A stretch of DNA of 5,920 bases from JBEKHI01 sp050012355 (GCA_050012355.1 JBEKHI010000474.1:1-5920); one strand, 5' to 3'. Shown: positions 1-5,920, counted from the stretch's first letter. Made by a program: numbers and translations. Notes: a model not told the origin generated them from the sequence alone.

Positions 1-781
1 AGCGGACACCCTGCTCAGCATACTGCGCCCGACGTGGCTGAGTGACGAGGACCTAGACGCGATGGCGGTCTTCTGCGGCACGCTACGGCCAGCGCCGAAG
101 GCCGCGCGGGGCGCCTTCCGCTACCTGCAGTGGAAGGATGCCGGACAGATGGACGTCAGCGGCCTGCTCCTTGACCTGATGTGGGCAGCTGAGGAAGACG
201 GCGCGTTCGTGGTCCGGCCATTGCCCAGGCTGCTGCTCTCGCGCTGGCTGGCCCGCAGCCCGGATCTCTGGGAAGCCGCCCATCGCGGCTTCCTGGCCCA
301 TTACCGCGCGTCCAAGGACGAGCTGTCTCAGCATTATCACCTTCTCGCGCTGACCACGTCGCTGTCCGCCGGTGATCTAGGCATCGTCGCCCGGTACCTC
401 GACCGGCGCCTGGACGGTCTTCCGCCGGCTGAGTGGGAGAGTGCCCTCGACGCCATCACGACGGCACCCAACCGGTTGTGGCAGGCATTCGGCGAGCGCA
501 TGGACGATGACATCCATGTCGGACCGGACCTGCGCGGCAACCCGAGGGCAGTGGTCCTGCAGGTGGCAGGCGGAAGCGAGACCGCTGACCGGCTGCATAT
601 CGTCACCCGCCTGGCAGCCGGCCTCTGGCTGTTCAAGGACCCGCTCCTCGACCCGAGGCGGCGGCTCGCGAGGCTGCTCGGCCAGGCGTACCAGGCGCTG
701 GCCGACGCCTCGCTAGGCGATACCGGCGTCTTCGATGCGCGGGCACGCCACTTCTTCGACATCTCCAGGAAATGGGAGTAA
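1..781 (+). CDS. C-terminal part of an unrecognised helical protein (5' end outside window)
   Basis: The frame is open from base 2, giving 259 visible codons before TAA at 779-781. An ATG at 62-64 has only a weak GAGG about 11 nt upstream, and the frame reads well before it, so I treat the gene as running in from the left. The visible part has no signal peptide or membrane span and looks soluble. It is rich in Leu, Ala, Arg and Asp with regular amphipathic helices, for example around LPRLLLSRWLARS and LARLLGQAYQALAD. No catalytic motif or nucleotide-binding loop is visible, but such a domain could lie in the missing N-terminus. The gene ends 4 bp before the start of the membrane-anchored binding protein, whose ribosome binding site lies in its last codons, so the two are almost certainly one operon. 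From that pairing I infer a cytosolic partner of a surface receptor, possibly the C-terminal region of a large ATPase-type regulator. That is inference; the family is not recognised. Confidence 0.75.
   Translation, partial: ADTLLSILRPTWLSDEDLDAMAVFCGTLRPAPKAARGAFRYLQWKDAGQMDVSGLLLDLMWAAEEDGAFVVRPLPRLLLSRWLARSPDLWEAAHRGFLAHYRASKDELSQHYHLLALTTSLSAGDLGIVARYLDRRLDGLPPAEWESALDAITTAPNRLWQAFGERMDDDIHVGPDLRGNPRAVVLQVAGGSETADRLHIVTRLAAGLWLFKDPLLDPRRRLARLLGQAYQALADASLGDTGVFDARARHFFDISRKWE
774..778 (+). promoter_or_regulatory. Ribosome binding site deciding the GTG start at 786
   Basis: The sequence gggag lies 7 nt before GTG 786-788 and overlaps the last codons of the preceding gene. This favours GTG 786 over the in-frame ATG at 735, which has no such site and would add 17 polar residues ahead of the basic anchor. 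The position is typical of translational coupling: ribosomes finishing the upstream gene at 781 are placed to restart. Confidence 0.65.
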
Positions 782-785
782 GACG

Positions 786-2429
786 GTGATATTGACACGT
801 CGTCCGAGCCTCGGTCGCCAGCACAGGCCACCTTTGAACGTCCGCCAAAAGGCCCAGCGCGCGGTTGTCGGCGTAATCGGGCTGACCGCTATCGTCTTCG
901 CCGGTTGGAGCCTCGTCCACTACCTCGTCAACTCAGCGGACACTTGCATGAATCTTGGACCGACGGTCGTGCTGCACGCGGGTTCCTCTGGTGAATGCGT
1001 GGGCGTCACCGACGGCGCGTTCCACTTCCAGTTCGGAAGCCAGCAGCAAGACAGCGCCCTGGCCAACGTCGAGAGGGCGATCATGAATGAGGACAAAGAA
1101 GTCACGGCCAGCAAGATCGGCTACGTGAGCGTGGTGTACCTGATGCCGGCGGCAGCGGCCGGGAACGCGGAGTCCGTCCCCACCTTCATCAACCAGCTTG
1201 AAGGGGCGTACACCGCCCAGATGGCCGCCAACGGGCCAGACAACCTGGGCGCCGACGTCGGCAACAGCGGCCAGACGCCCCTCATCCAGGTGCTTATCGC
1301 GAGCAGCGGCCTCCAAGCCGCAGAGTACCAGGTCACTGAGCATATAATCCTCAGCGACATCACCAGCCAGCGGGTCGTCGCGGTGGACGGCATCGCCATC
1401 AGCCTGCAAGGCACTGTCCGTGAGGCCACGGAGCTGGCGGTAGCCGATCACATCCCGATCTTCGGGAGTACCCTCACCGCTGACGAGTTCGACAACATCC
1501 CGAACATGGTCCGGGTCGCGCCCAGCAACGAGCAGGAGGTCGAACAGATCCTGGCTTACGTCAAGGCAAAGCTGAAGTCGCGCTCTGCCCTCATAGTCGA
1601 GGACACCAACCCGACAGATCCCTATACGCAGACGATTAGCGCTGAATTCGCCGCCGCCTTCCCCGATAGAGCCCATCAGCTTCTCCCACCGCAGACGTAT
1701 GACACAGATCCGACAGTTGACCCGACGGGGCAGATAACTAGGGGTCAGCTCAGCCAGATTCCCCTGGACATCTGCGCCAGCAAGCCAGACGTCGTGCTGT
1801 TCGGTGGCCGGGGAGAGGACCTGGCAACACTCATCGGTGATCTCGCGCACCGCCCCTGCAGCCAGCCGGTAACGATTGTGACCGGGGACGACGTCATCAA
1901 CGTGCAGGTCGCGGGCAACGCGCCAGTCCTGGCGGGCCTAGCAAGCGGCGTGACTGTCTACTACCCGGGCGAATTCAATCCTGGTGAATGGAGCACTCCC
2001 CCCGGAACGAACGCACCCGAGGTGCTTGTGGCCGGGCAGAACGTCTACTCACAGGCCCAGGCAGGGTACTCGGCCTTTGCCGGAGAATTCAGCGCGCTGT
2101 TCCCCAGAGCAGCAGCGCCAGATGCCAACGTCGCCCTGGCCTACGACGCGATGCTGACCAGCGTTGCCGACATCCGCCTGGCAAATAGCGGAATAGCGCC
2201 GGCACCCAGCGCGGTAGCGCAGGAGCTAAACAAGCTCCAAGGGCCGCGGACGGTCTACGGGGCCAGCGGTCCCGTCCAGCTATCCGGCTTCTACGGCCAG
2301 ATAGGCAAGGCCCAGCCGCAGGGCAGCAACCCGATCGGAAAGCTCATTCCGATCCTCAGCCTGCCAAAAGGCGGCGTGACTAGCTTCAAGGCGCTGGAGC
2401 AGGTACCACTCCCGGCGAACGGCGGCTAG
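786..2429 (+). CDS. Membrane-anchored extracellular ligand-binding protein (type 1 periplasmic-binding fold, LivJ-like)
   Basis: From GTG 786 this is 547 residues. Residues 1-25 are basic (RR, R, R, RQK, R). They are followed by one hydrophobic segment at about 26-48 (AVVGVIGLTAIVFAGWSLV), with no lipobox and no clear cleavage site, so I read it as an N-in signal anchor with the rest outside. Cys54 and Cys71 bracket a short linker (the second in GECVGVTDG) and could form a disulfide. From about residue 110 (KIGYVSVVYLMP) to about 530 the alternating beta/alpha pattern fits the branched-chain amino-acid receptor type. It includes HIPIFGSTLTADEF, MVRVAPSNEQE, SALIVEDTNPTDPYT, PDVVLFGGRGEDLATLI, VTIVTGDDV and a late ALAYDAMLTSVADIRLA helix. 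Soluble LivJ-type proteins have about 370 residues, so this one is long and tethered. No permease or ABC ATPase lies next to it in the window, whereas the coupled upstream gene encodes a soluble protein. A receptor role that reports an external ligand to a cytosolic partner is therefore a reasonable inference; transport with unlinked partners is the alternative. The ligand is unknown. Confidence 0.85.
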   Translation: MILTRRPSLGRQHRPPLNVRQKAQRAVVGVIGLTAIVFAGWSLVHYLVNSADTCMNLGPTVVLHAGSSGECVGVTDGAFHFQFGSQQQDSALANVERAIMNEDKEVTASKIGYVSVVYLMPAAAAGNAESVPTFINQLEGAYTAQMAANGPDNLGADVGNSGQTPLIQVLIASSGLQAAEYQVTEHIILSDITSQRVVAVDGIAISLQGTVREATELAVADHIPIFGSTLTADEFDNIPNMVRVAPSNEQEVEQILAYVKAKLKSRSALIVEDTNPTDPYTQTISAEFAAAFPDRAHQLLPPQTYDTDPTVDPTGQITRGQLSQIPLDICASKPDVVLFGGRGEDLATLIGDLAHRPCSQPVTIVTGDDVINVQVAGNAPVLAGLASGVTVYYPGEFNPGEWSTPPGTNAPEVLVAGQNVYSQAQAGYSAFAGEFSALFPRAAAPDANVALAYDAMLTSVADIRLANSGIAPAPSAVAQELNKLQGPRTVYGASGPVQLSGFYGQIGKAQPQGSNPIGKLIPILSLPKGGVTSFKALEQVPLPANGG

Positions 2430-2957
2430 CCGTTCCCCCTTCGCCGCGTCCTGCTGGAACCGCTACGGTCGGCGGCCAAATCGCATCCGTAAGATCCGCG
2501 CCGAGCAGGACGGCGCCTTCAAGGTCGGCTCCAGTTAGATCAGCTTCTCGCAGGTCAGCACGGGACAGATTCGCTTTACGCAGAACGGTGTCAATAAGTG
2601 TGGCGTGATATAGCTTGGCGCCTGCGAGATTAGCGCCCTCGAGGTTGGAATGGGCAAGACAGAGGAGCGGAAACTTCCGTTCCTGAAGTTCGGCACCGCG
2701 CAGATCAACTCTTTCAAGCTCCGCCCATTCGCCCTTGAGGATGATGGATCCTCTTGAAAGCGCGGCGAGCGCAGCTCCGACATCATCGGCAGCGCCGCCG
2801 GTAAACCGCCCTCGCTCCGCGTCTACTTCGGCTTCGGGCTTCGTGGGCGGCCAGGGGGCATGGCTGCGGACGAAAGTGGTGAGAAGGGCGCCAACCTGGC
2901 CGCGACCCCTCCGAGGGCGAGCAACCCCACAAGACCCGAAAGCAAGGTAGACCGCAC
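2386..2957 (-). pseudogene. Pentapeptide-repeat protein, frameshifted or internally deleted remnant
   Basis: Read on the minus strand, positions 2709 to 2485 encode 15 consecutive pentads with Leu or Phe at the centre of every one. The clearest stretch runs ANLSR, ADLRE, ADLTG, ADLEG, AVLLG, ADLTD, then IWPP. This is the A(D/N)LXX pattern that folds into a right-handed quadrilateral beta helix. Before it in the same frame comes GALLTTFVRSHAPWPP, matching the TFVRxHAP segment that precedes the repeats in many actinobacterial members. The frame is open from 2970 (after TAG at 2971-2973) to TGA at 2386-2388 but has no ATG, GTG or TTG before the repeats. A hydrophobic stretch like the usual N-terminal membrane segment (LLSGLVGLLALGGVAAR, about 2945-2895) lies in a different frame, starting at a possible GTG at 2957. 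In intact relatives a linker of several tens of residues separates the two parts. It is missing here, so I infer a deletion of non-triplet length near 2895-2905. The tail overlaps the convergent binding-protein gene by 44 bp. The repeat frame has kept many A/T-ending codons and shows no internal stop, so decay looks recent. The molecular target is unknown. Confidence 0.8.
2413..2446. terminator. Possible hairpin at the 3' end of the binding-protein gene
   Basis: A perfect 7-bp stem, gaacggc (2417-2423) with gccgttc (2429-2435), has a 5-nt loop and spans the TAG stop. An alternative 7-bp pairing exists: cggcgaa (2413-2419) with ttcgccg (2440-2446). The two pairings compete. No T-run follows on either strand, so this is not a canonical intrinsic terminator. 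It lies between convergent genes, where a two-way terminator would make sense. Confidence 0.3.
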
Positions 2958-3067
2958 ATTGTTTTCCGCGCTAAGTCCTGCGTTCCGCAGATGTGAGCGG
3001 GGCCTGGTATGCGGATCTGTAGGTTGACCTGCGGGAATGCGCAGTTTCGTGGTGACGGGGCGTGTCA

Positions 3068-3403
3068 CTAGGCGCTGGCGTTGTCCTGGTCGGGGCCTGC
3101 GGGCGCGGCCTGGATGATCTTCCTCGGGTCGGGGATGTTGAGGCTGGCGAGTATGGCGCGCTGGGCGGGGGTGAGGTCGGCGGTCTGGCGGAGGGTGCCG
3201 GCGGGGCCGGTGAAGGTGCCGAGGGTGAGAGGGGCGATCTCGTCGGTGATCTTGTTCCAGGTGGCTCCGGCGGTGGTCTCGGCGATCCGGATGAGGAGCA
3301 GGGCGAGCCAGCAGAGGATGACGTGGGCGCGGATCCGCTGCTCCAGCCGGTGGTAGACCGGGCGCAGGTCGATGACCTGCTTGAGGTCGCGCCAGCCGCG
3401 TTC
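3068..3403 (-). pseudogene. IS1634/IS4-type transposase, C-terminal fragment
   Basis: On the minus strand the frame from 3403 to TAG at 3070-3068 reads ERGWRDLKQVIDLRPVYHRL, then RIRAHVILCWLALLLIRIAE and a tail with TFTGPAGTLRQ and DPRKIIQ. This is the characteristic C-terminus of actinobacterial IS1634-like DDE transposases. The first Glu (codon 3403-3401) and the Lys seven residues later (codon 3382-3380) fit the E-(6)-K half of the Y-(2)-R-(3)-E-(6)-K signature, so the Glu is probably the third catalytic carboxylate. The rest of the catalytic domain, with both Asp residues, is absent. Upstream of the Glu the frame continues through LPFGSQKC-type residues (read backwards on the plus strand) that do not fit the family, and it reaches a TAA at 3460-3458. 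Conserved sequence therefore stops at 3403/3404, where the inverted repeat of the next element begins. The fragment is about 111 residues of a protein usually near 500 or more, and it is inactive. A small stem (gtgac 3052-3056 with gtcac 3064-3068) lies at the stop codon. The outer IS end probably falls in 3010-3060 but I could not fix it. Confidence 0.85.
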
Positions 3404-3423
3404 AAAGGGCAAGCCGGACTGCT
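3404..3423 (+). repeat. Left inverted repeat of the recombinase element
   Basis: The plus strand reads aaagggc followed directly by aagccggactgct. The reverse complement of 5899-5919 reads aaagggc, one extra g, then aagccggactgct, so all 20 bases match with a one-base bulge. A chance match of this quality is unlikely in a 5.9-kb window, and it sits at both edges of the recombinase segment. Confidence 0.75.
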
Positions 3424-3424
3424 T

Positions 3425-3713
3425 GCATAGATGACAATGATGGCGGGAATGTTCCCGTTATCGGGATTGACGGCTTGCTGGCGCTGGCCGCGGCCGTTCG
3501 GAGGCTGCGGGAGGGCGGCGGCGAGCCCCTCAGGGACGGTGCCGAGTGCGCGGAGGAACTGCCGTGCCCCCGTAGCCGGGGTGAGGCTGAGCCCGGTTCC
3601 GGAGTGGGAGGCACTACCGGAAGCGAGCCGGGCGGCGGCGGGATGCCTGGCGGCGGTACTGGTGATGCGGATGATCCGGGCGGGGCACGGCGTCCCGGGC
3701 GAGGACGGGCACG
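3425..3713 (+). other. Leader region of the recombinase gene with a possible small ORF
   Basis: This 289-bp stretch separates the left repeat from the recombinase start. One plus frame begins at ATG 3431 and reads a plausible small helical protein towards its end (LSPVPEWEALPEASRAAAGC, then LAAVLVMRMIRAG and EDGHDE). It has no stop near 3714 and would run on inside the recombinase gene to 4306, where it is only a shadow frame. A second frame (TTG 3475) ends in TGA 3715-3717, overlapping the recombinase ATG as ATGA, but it encodes low-complexity Gly/Arg/Glu-rich sequence. A small protein with a W..LP...R helix pattern translationally coupled to the recombinase would make sense, but it would need a frameshift near the end. 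I cannot decide between a decayed small gene and plain leader. The first 40 bases hold the half-site array at 3444-3466. Confidence 0.3.
3444..3466 (+). promoter_or_regulatory. Alternating inverted half-sites near the element's left end
   Basis: The sequence contains cgggaa-tg-ttcccg (3444-3457), a perfect 6-bp dyad, followed after ttat by cgggat (3462-3467 region), which pairs with the same ttcccg over 5 bases. Three half-sites of alternating orientation lie within 24 bp, about 20 bp inside the left inverted repeat and 250 bp upstream of the recombinase. This looks like a protein-binding array, either an operator or an accessory recombinase site. No protein can be assigned from the sequence. 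Confidence 0.35.
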
Positions 3714-5920
3714 ATGAGCGCGAGGGCGGGGCTGCCGTGGGAGGCCGGGAGCAAGATCCAGGAGCGGCACCGGGACAGGCTCGCGGTTGTTTACGTGCGC
3801 CAGTCCACGCTCGTTCAGGTCGTCCGGCACGGGGAATCGACGCGGCTGCAGTACGGGCTGGCCACCCGGGCGGAGGACCTGGGGTGGGAGCCGTCCCGGA
3901 TCCTGGTGATCGACGAGGACCTGGGGCACTCGGCGTCCGGTGCCGTGGCCCGGCCGGGGTTCCAGCGGCTTGTGTCGGAGGTGGGCCTCGACCACGTCGG
4001 CATCGTGCTGGGGATCGAGATGTCGAGGCTGGCCCGGTCGGGACGCGAGTGGCACCAGCTGCTGGAGCTGTGCGCGCTGTCGGGGACGCTGCTGGGCGAC
4101 ATGGACGCGGTCTACGACCCGGCCGCGCACAACGACCGGCTGCTGCTGGGCCTGAAGGGGACGATCAGCGAGGCAGAGCTCTACCTGATCCGGCAGCGGA
4201 TGCTCGGCGGCCGGATGGCCAAGGCCGGGAGGGGCGAGCTCGCGGTCCCGCTGCCCGCCGGGTTCGTCCGCCGGCCGTCCGGCGAGGTCGTCCTGGATCC
4301 CGATGAGCAGGTGAGGTCCGTGATCGCGCTGATCTTCAGCCTGTTCGACCGGATCGGCACCGTCGGCGGGGTCCTGGCCCATCTCGCCGATAACCGGATC
4401 CAGGTCGGGATCCGGCTGCGGCAGGGCCCTGACCAGGGAGAACTGGAATGGCGGCGCCCGTCGCGGGCGATGGTGCAGAACATGCTCCGCAATCCGGCTT
4501 ACGCTGGGATCTACGCATACGGGCGCAGCGCCGGCGACCCGCGCAGGCGGAAGCCGGAACGGCCCTACAGCGGCAGGACACGGGTAGAGCGCGAGCAGTG
4601 GCAGGTCTTCCTGCCCGGGATCTACCCGTCCTACATCAGCGCGGAGCAGTACGAGGCGAACATGCGGCGGATGGACGCGAACCGGTCCCGCGCCCAGGGC
4701 ATGGGCGCGGTGCGCGACGGCCCGGCCCTGCTGGCCGGGCTGGTCCGCTGCGGCCGCTGCGGCCGGAAGATGACCGTCCGCTACCAGCGCGGCCCCCGCG
4801 GCGCCCTCCAGCCGTCCTACGTCTGCGGCATGGCCGCCTCCACCTGGGCCGGGGACCGCTGCCAGCAGCTCTCCGGCCCCTGCGTCGACGAGTACGTGTC
4901 CGCCCTCGCGCTGCAGGCGATGGCACCGGCCGCCCTGGAGATCTCCCTGGCCGCTGCGGAACAGGAAGAACAGCGGCGCGCCGAGACCGACCGGATCTGG
5001 CGGCAGCGCCTCGAGCGTGCCGGCTACGCCGCCGACCGCGCCCGCCGCCAGTACCAGCTCGCCGAGCCCGAGAACCGGCTCGTCGTCCGCCAGCTGGAGA
5101 AAGACTGGAACGAGGCCATGGCCGAGCGCCAGCGCCTCGACGAGGACTACGACCGCCACCTCGCCGCCCGGCCCCGCGCCCTGACCGCCGCAGAACGCGA
5201 CCGGATCCGGGCGCTGGCAGCCGACCTCCCCGCCGTCTGGAACGCGCCGACCACCACCAGCGCCGACCGCAAGCAGCTGCTCCGCCACCTGATCGAGGAA
5301 GTCACGGTGACCGTGATCGGCGACACCGAGAAGGTCGACGTCGAGGTCACCTGGGCCGGCGGCCACCGCACGACGGGCCGCGTCATCCGCCCGGTCGCCA
5401 CCCTGGCCCAGCTGAGCTACCTCCCCCGGCTCCGCCAGCGCGCCGAAGAACTGCTCGCCGCCGGCGCCACGACCGCCCAGATCGCCGGCGCCCTCGACGC
5501 CGAGGGCCTCCGGCCGCCCAAGCGGACCCCCGTCTTCACCAACAACGCGGTCCACGACCTGCTCAGCGCGCTGGGCCTGCAGCGCTCCCGCAACCCCTCA
5601 CGACGCCCGGAACTCGGCGAGCACGAATGGTGGCTACGCGACCTCGCCGAGCACCTGGGAATGTCCAAGATCACCCTCGACGCCTGGGTCCGCCGCGGCT
5701 GGGCCGACGGCTACCTCCACCCCGAAGCCCGCCTCATCGTCGTCCGCGCCGACCCCGCCGAGACCGAACGCCTCCGCGTCCTGCACGAAACCCCCCGCGG
5801 AGCCCGCATGCGCCGCCCCTGGCAGCAGAATCAGGAAGCCAGCACCAGATCCGAAACGGAAGGAAACCCAGACGACAATGACCGGACACGCTTACGACAG
5901 CAGTCCGGCTTCGCCCTTTC
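3714..5920 (+). CDS. Large serine recombinase (transposon-type), open at the window edge
   Basis: ATG 3714 with gagg at 3701-3704 (9-nt spacer) opens at least 735 codons without a stop. Residues about 20-175 are the resolvase catalytic domain. VYVRQST gives Arg29 and nucleophile Ser31, and EMSRLAR gives Arg105 and Arg108, matching the active-site arginines of gamma-delta resolvase. Arg80 in ARPGF also belongs to this core, and NDRLLLGLKGTISEAELYLI is the end of the domain with helix E. Residues about 178-300 form the DNA-binding Recombinase domain (PAGFVRRPSGEVVLDPDEQ, then MVQNMLRNPAYAGIYAYGR). Cys346, Cys349, Cys371 and Cys383 make a zinc ribbon. A charged coiled coil runs about 409-486, followed by two helical modules: about 570-622 (AEGLRPPKR...FTNNAV) and a helix-turn-helix-like segment about 636-690 (LAEHLGMSKITLDAWVRRGW). 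All catalytic residues are present, so it looks functional. The enzyme should cut and rejoin DNA through a phosphoserine link to Ser31, moving its own element. Nothing in the sequence indicates a phage. Codon use is uniformly GC-rich. The last codons run through the right inverted repeat (RQQSGFALS), so the true C-terminus lies beyond the window. Confidence 0.93.
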   Translation, partial: MSARAGLPWEAGSKIQERHRDRLAVVYVRQSTLVQVVRHGESTRLQYGLATRAEDLGWEPSRILVIDEDLGHSASGAVARPGFQRLVSEVGLDHVGIVLGIEMSRLARSGREWHQLLELCALSGTLLGDMDAVYDPAAHNDRLLLGLKGTISEAELYLIRQRMLGGRMAKAGRGELAVPLPAGFVRRPSGEVVLDPDEQVRSVIALIFSLFDRIGTVGGVLAHLADNRIQVGIRLRQGPDQGELEWRRPSRAMVQNMLRNPAYAGIYAYGRSAGDPRRRKPERPYSGRTRVEREQWQVFLPGIYPSYISAEQYEANMRRMDANRSRAQGMGAVRDGPALLAGLVRCGRCGRKMTVRYQRGPRGALQPSYVCGMAASTWAGDRCQQLSGPCVDEYVSALALQAMAPAALEISLAAAEQEEQRRAETDRIWRQRLERAGYAADRARRQYQLAEPENRLVVRQLEKDWNEAMAERQRLDEDYDRHLAARPRALTAAERDRIRALAADLPAVWNAPTTTSADRKQLLRHLIEEVTVTVIGDTEKVDVEVTWAGGHRTTGRVIRPVATLAQLSYLPRLRQRAEELLAAGATTAQIAGALDAEGLRPPKRTPVFTNNAVHDLLSALGLQRSRNPSRRPELGEHEWWLRDLAEHLGMSKITLDAWVRRGWADGYLHPEARLIVVRADPAETERLRVLHETPRGARMRRPWQQNQEASTRSETEGNPDDNDRTRLRQQSGFAL
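5899..5919 (-). repeat. Right inverted repeat of the recombinase element
   Basis: On the plus strand this is agcagtccggctt, c, gccctt and one t, the reverse complement of the left repeat with a single inserted base. It lies inside the still-open recombinase frame, encoding QQSGFAL-type residues, and abuts the window edge at 5920. Whether the match extends outward cannot be seen. Confidence 0.7.

Larger units (their letters stand above)
3404..5919. mobile_element. Candidate serine-recombinase element inserted in the IS1634 transposase
   Basis: The proposed unit is 2516 bp, bounded by the inverted repeat at 3404-3423 and 5899-5919. It contains a probable short leader region and one large serine recombinase. 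The left boundary matches to the base the loss of conserved transposase sequence, immediately before the catalytic Glu codon. The right boundary sits one base from the window edge, so the other half of the transposase, expected on the minus strand beyond 5920, cannot be seen. G+C is visibly higher than in the pentapeptide and binding-protein genes, consistent with a separate origin. The insertion is inferred from one junction only. An alternative is that the two repeats are crossover sites for inverting the segment between them. Confidence 0.55.

Noticed and set aside
735..785. ATG 735 as start of the binding protein
   Set aside because: It overlaps the upstream gene by 47 bp without a ribosome binding site. 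GTG 786 has gggag at ideal spacing and gives a conventional basic N-terminus before the anchor.
933..1850. Minus-strand open frame of 305 codons inside the binding-protein gene
   Set aside because: The plus frame carries a signal anchor, a coherent receptor fold and a ribosome binding site. The antisense frame has none of these.
2485..2709. DNA-level tandem repeat or CRISPR-like array
   Set aside because: The periodicity is 15 bp and exists at protein level as pentapeptide repeats. There are no identical repeats with unique spacers.
2535..2786. 83-codon minus-strand frame overlapping the pentapeptide repeats
   Set aside because: It is shifted from the frame that gives 15 perfect pentads and shows no pattern of its own.
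3062..3430. Plus-strand frames opposite the transposase fragment
   Set aside because: They are Gly/Val/Asp/Glu-rich mirror frames of a clearly recognisable transposase C-terminus.
3402..5555. Very long open frame on the minus strand (717 codons) opposite the recombinase
   Set aside because: It is antisense to a gene with clear catalytic motifs. Its product is low-complexity Gly/Ala/Pro/Arg sequence typical of the mirror frame of GC-rich codons.
4448..5881. Plus-strand open frame of 477 codons overlapping the recombinase
   Set aside because: It encodes an Arg/Pro/Gly-rich product with no domain. It is a shifted frame of the recombinase, whose zinc ribbon and coiled coil lie in the other frame.

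Overview
The window comes from a high-GC bacterium, most likely an actinomycete. The support is the strong G/C bias at third codon positions, the GTG start with a gggag ribosome binding site, and families typical of actinobacterial accessory DNA. The species cannot be told from the sequence. The left part (1-2429) is an ordinary-looking operon. The right part is a stack of decayed and inserted DNA: a broken pentapeptide-repeat gene, the tail of an IS1634-type transposase, and a serine-recombinase element sitting inside that transposase.

Layout. (1) <1-781, plus: C-terminal part of an unrecognised alpha-helical soluble protein. (2) 786-2429, plus: a membrane-anchored extracellular ligand-binding protein of the branched-chain amino-acid receptor type, 4 bp downstream and apparently translationally coupled. 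No permease or transport ATPase is visible, so a sensor role paired with the upstream protein is as plausible as transport. (3) 2386-2957, minus: a pentapeptide-repeat gene remnant with 15 unbroken pentads. It has no usable start codon in the repeat frame, and its probable membrane segment lies in another frame. (4) 3068-3403, minus: the C-terminal third or so of an IS1634/IS4-type transposase, cut exactly before its probable catalytic Glu. (5) 3404-5919: a candidate inserted element bounded by a 20/21-bp inverted repeat. It carries a large serine recombinase (3714->5920, plus) that is still open at the window edge.

Reading of the history: an operon that may be a ligand-sensing system is followed by a dying gene. 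That gene was invaded next to its 5' end by an IS1634-like element, and the IS was later interrupted by the recombinase element. The most interesting signal is the inverted repeat at both ends of the recombinase segment, because serine transposases and integrases usually lack terminal inverted repeats. It coincides to the base with the point where the IS transposase loses its conserved sequence.
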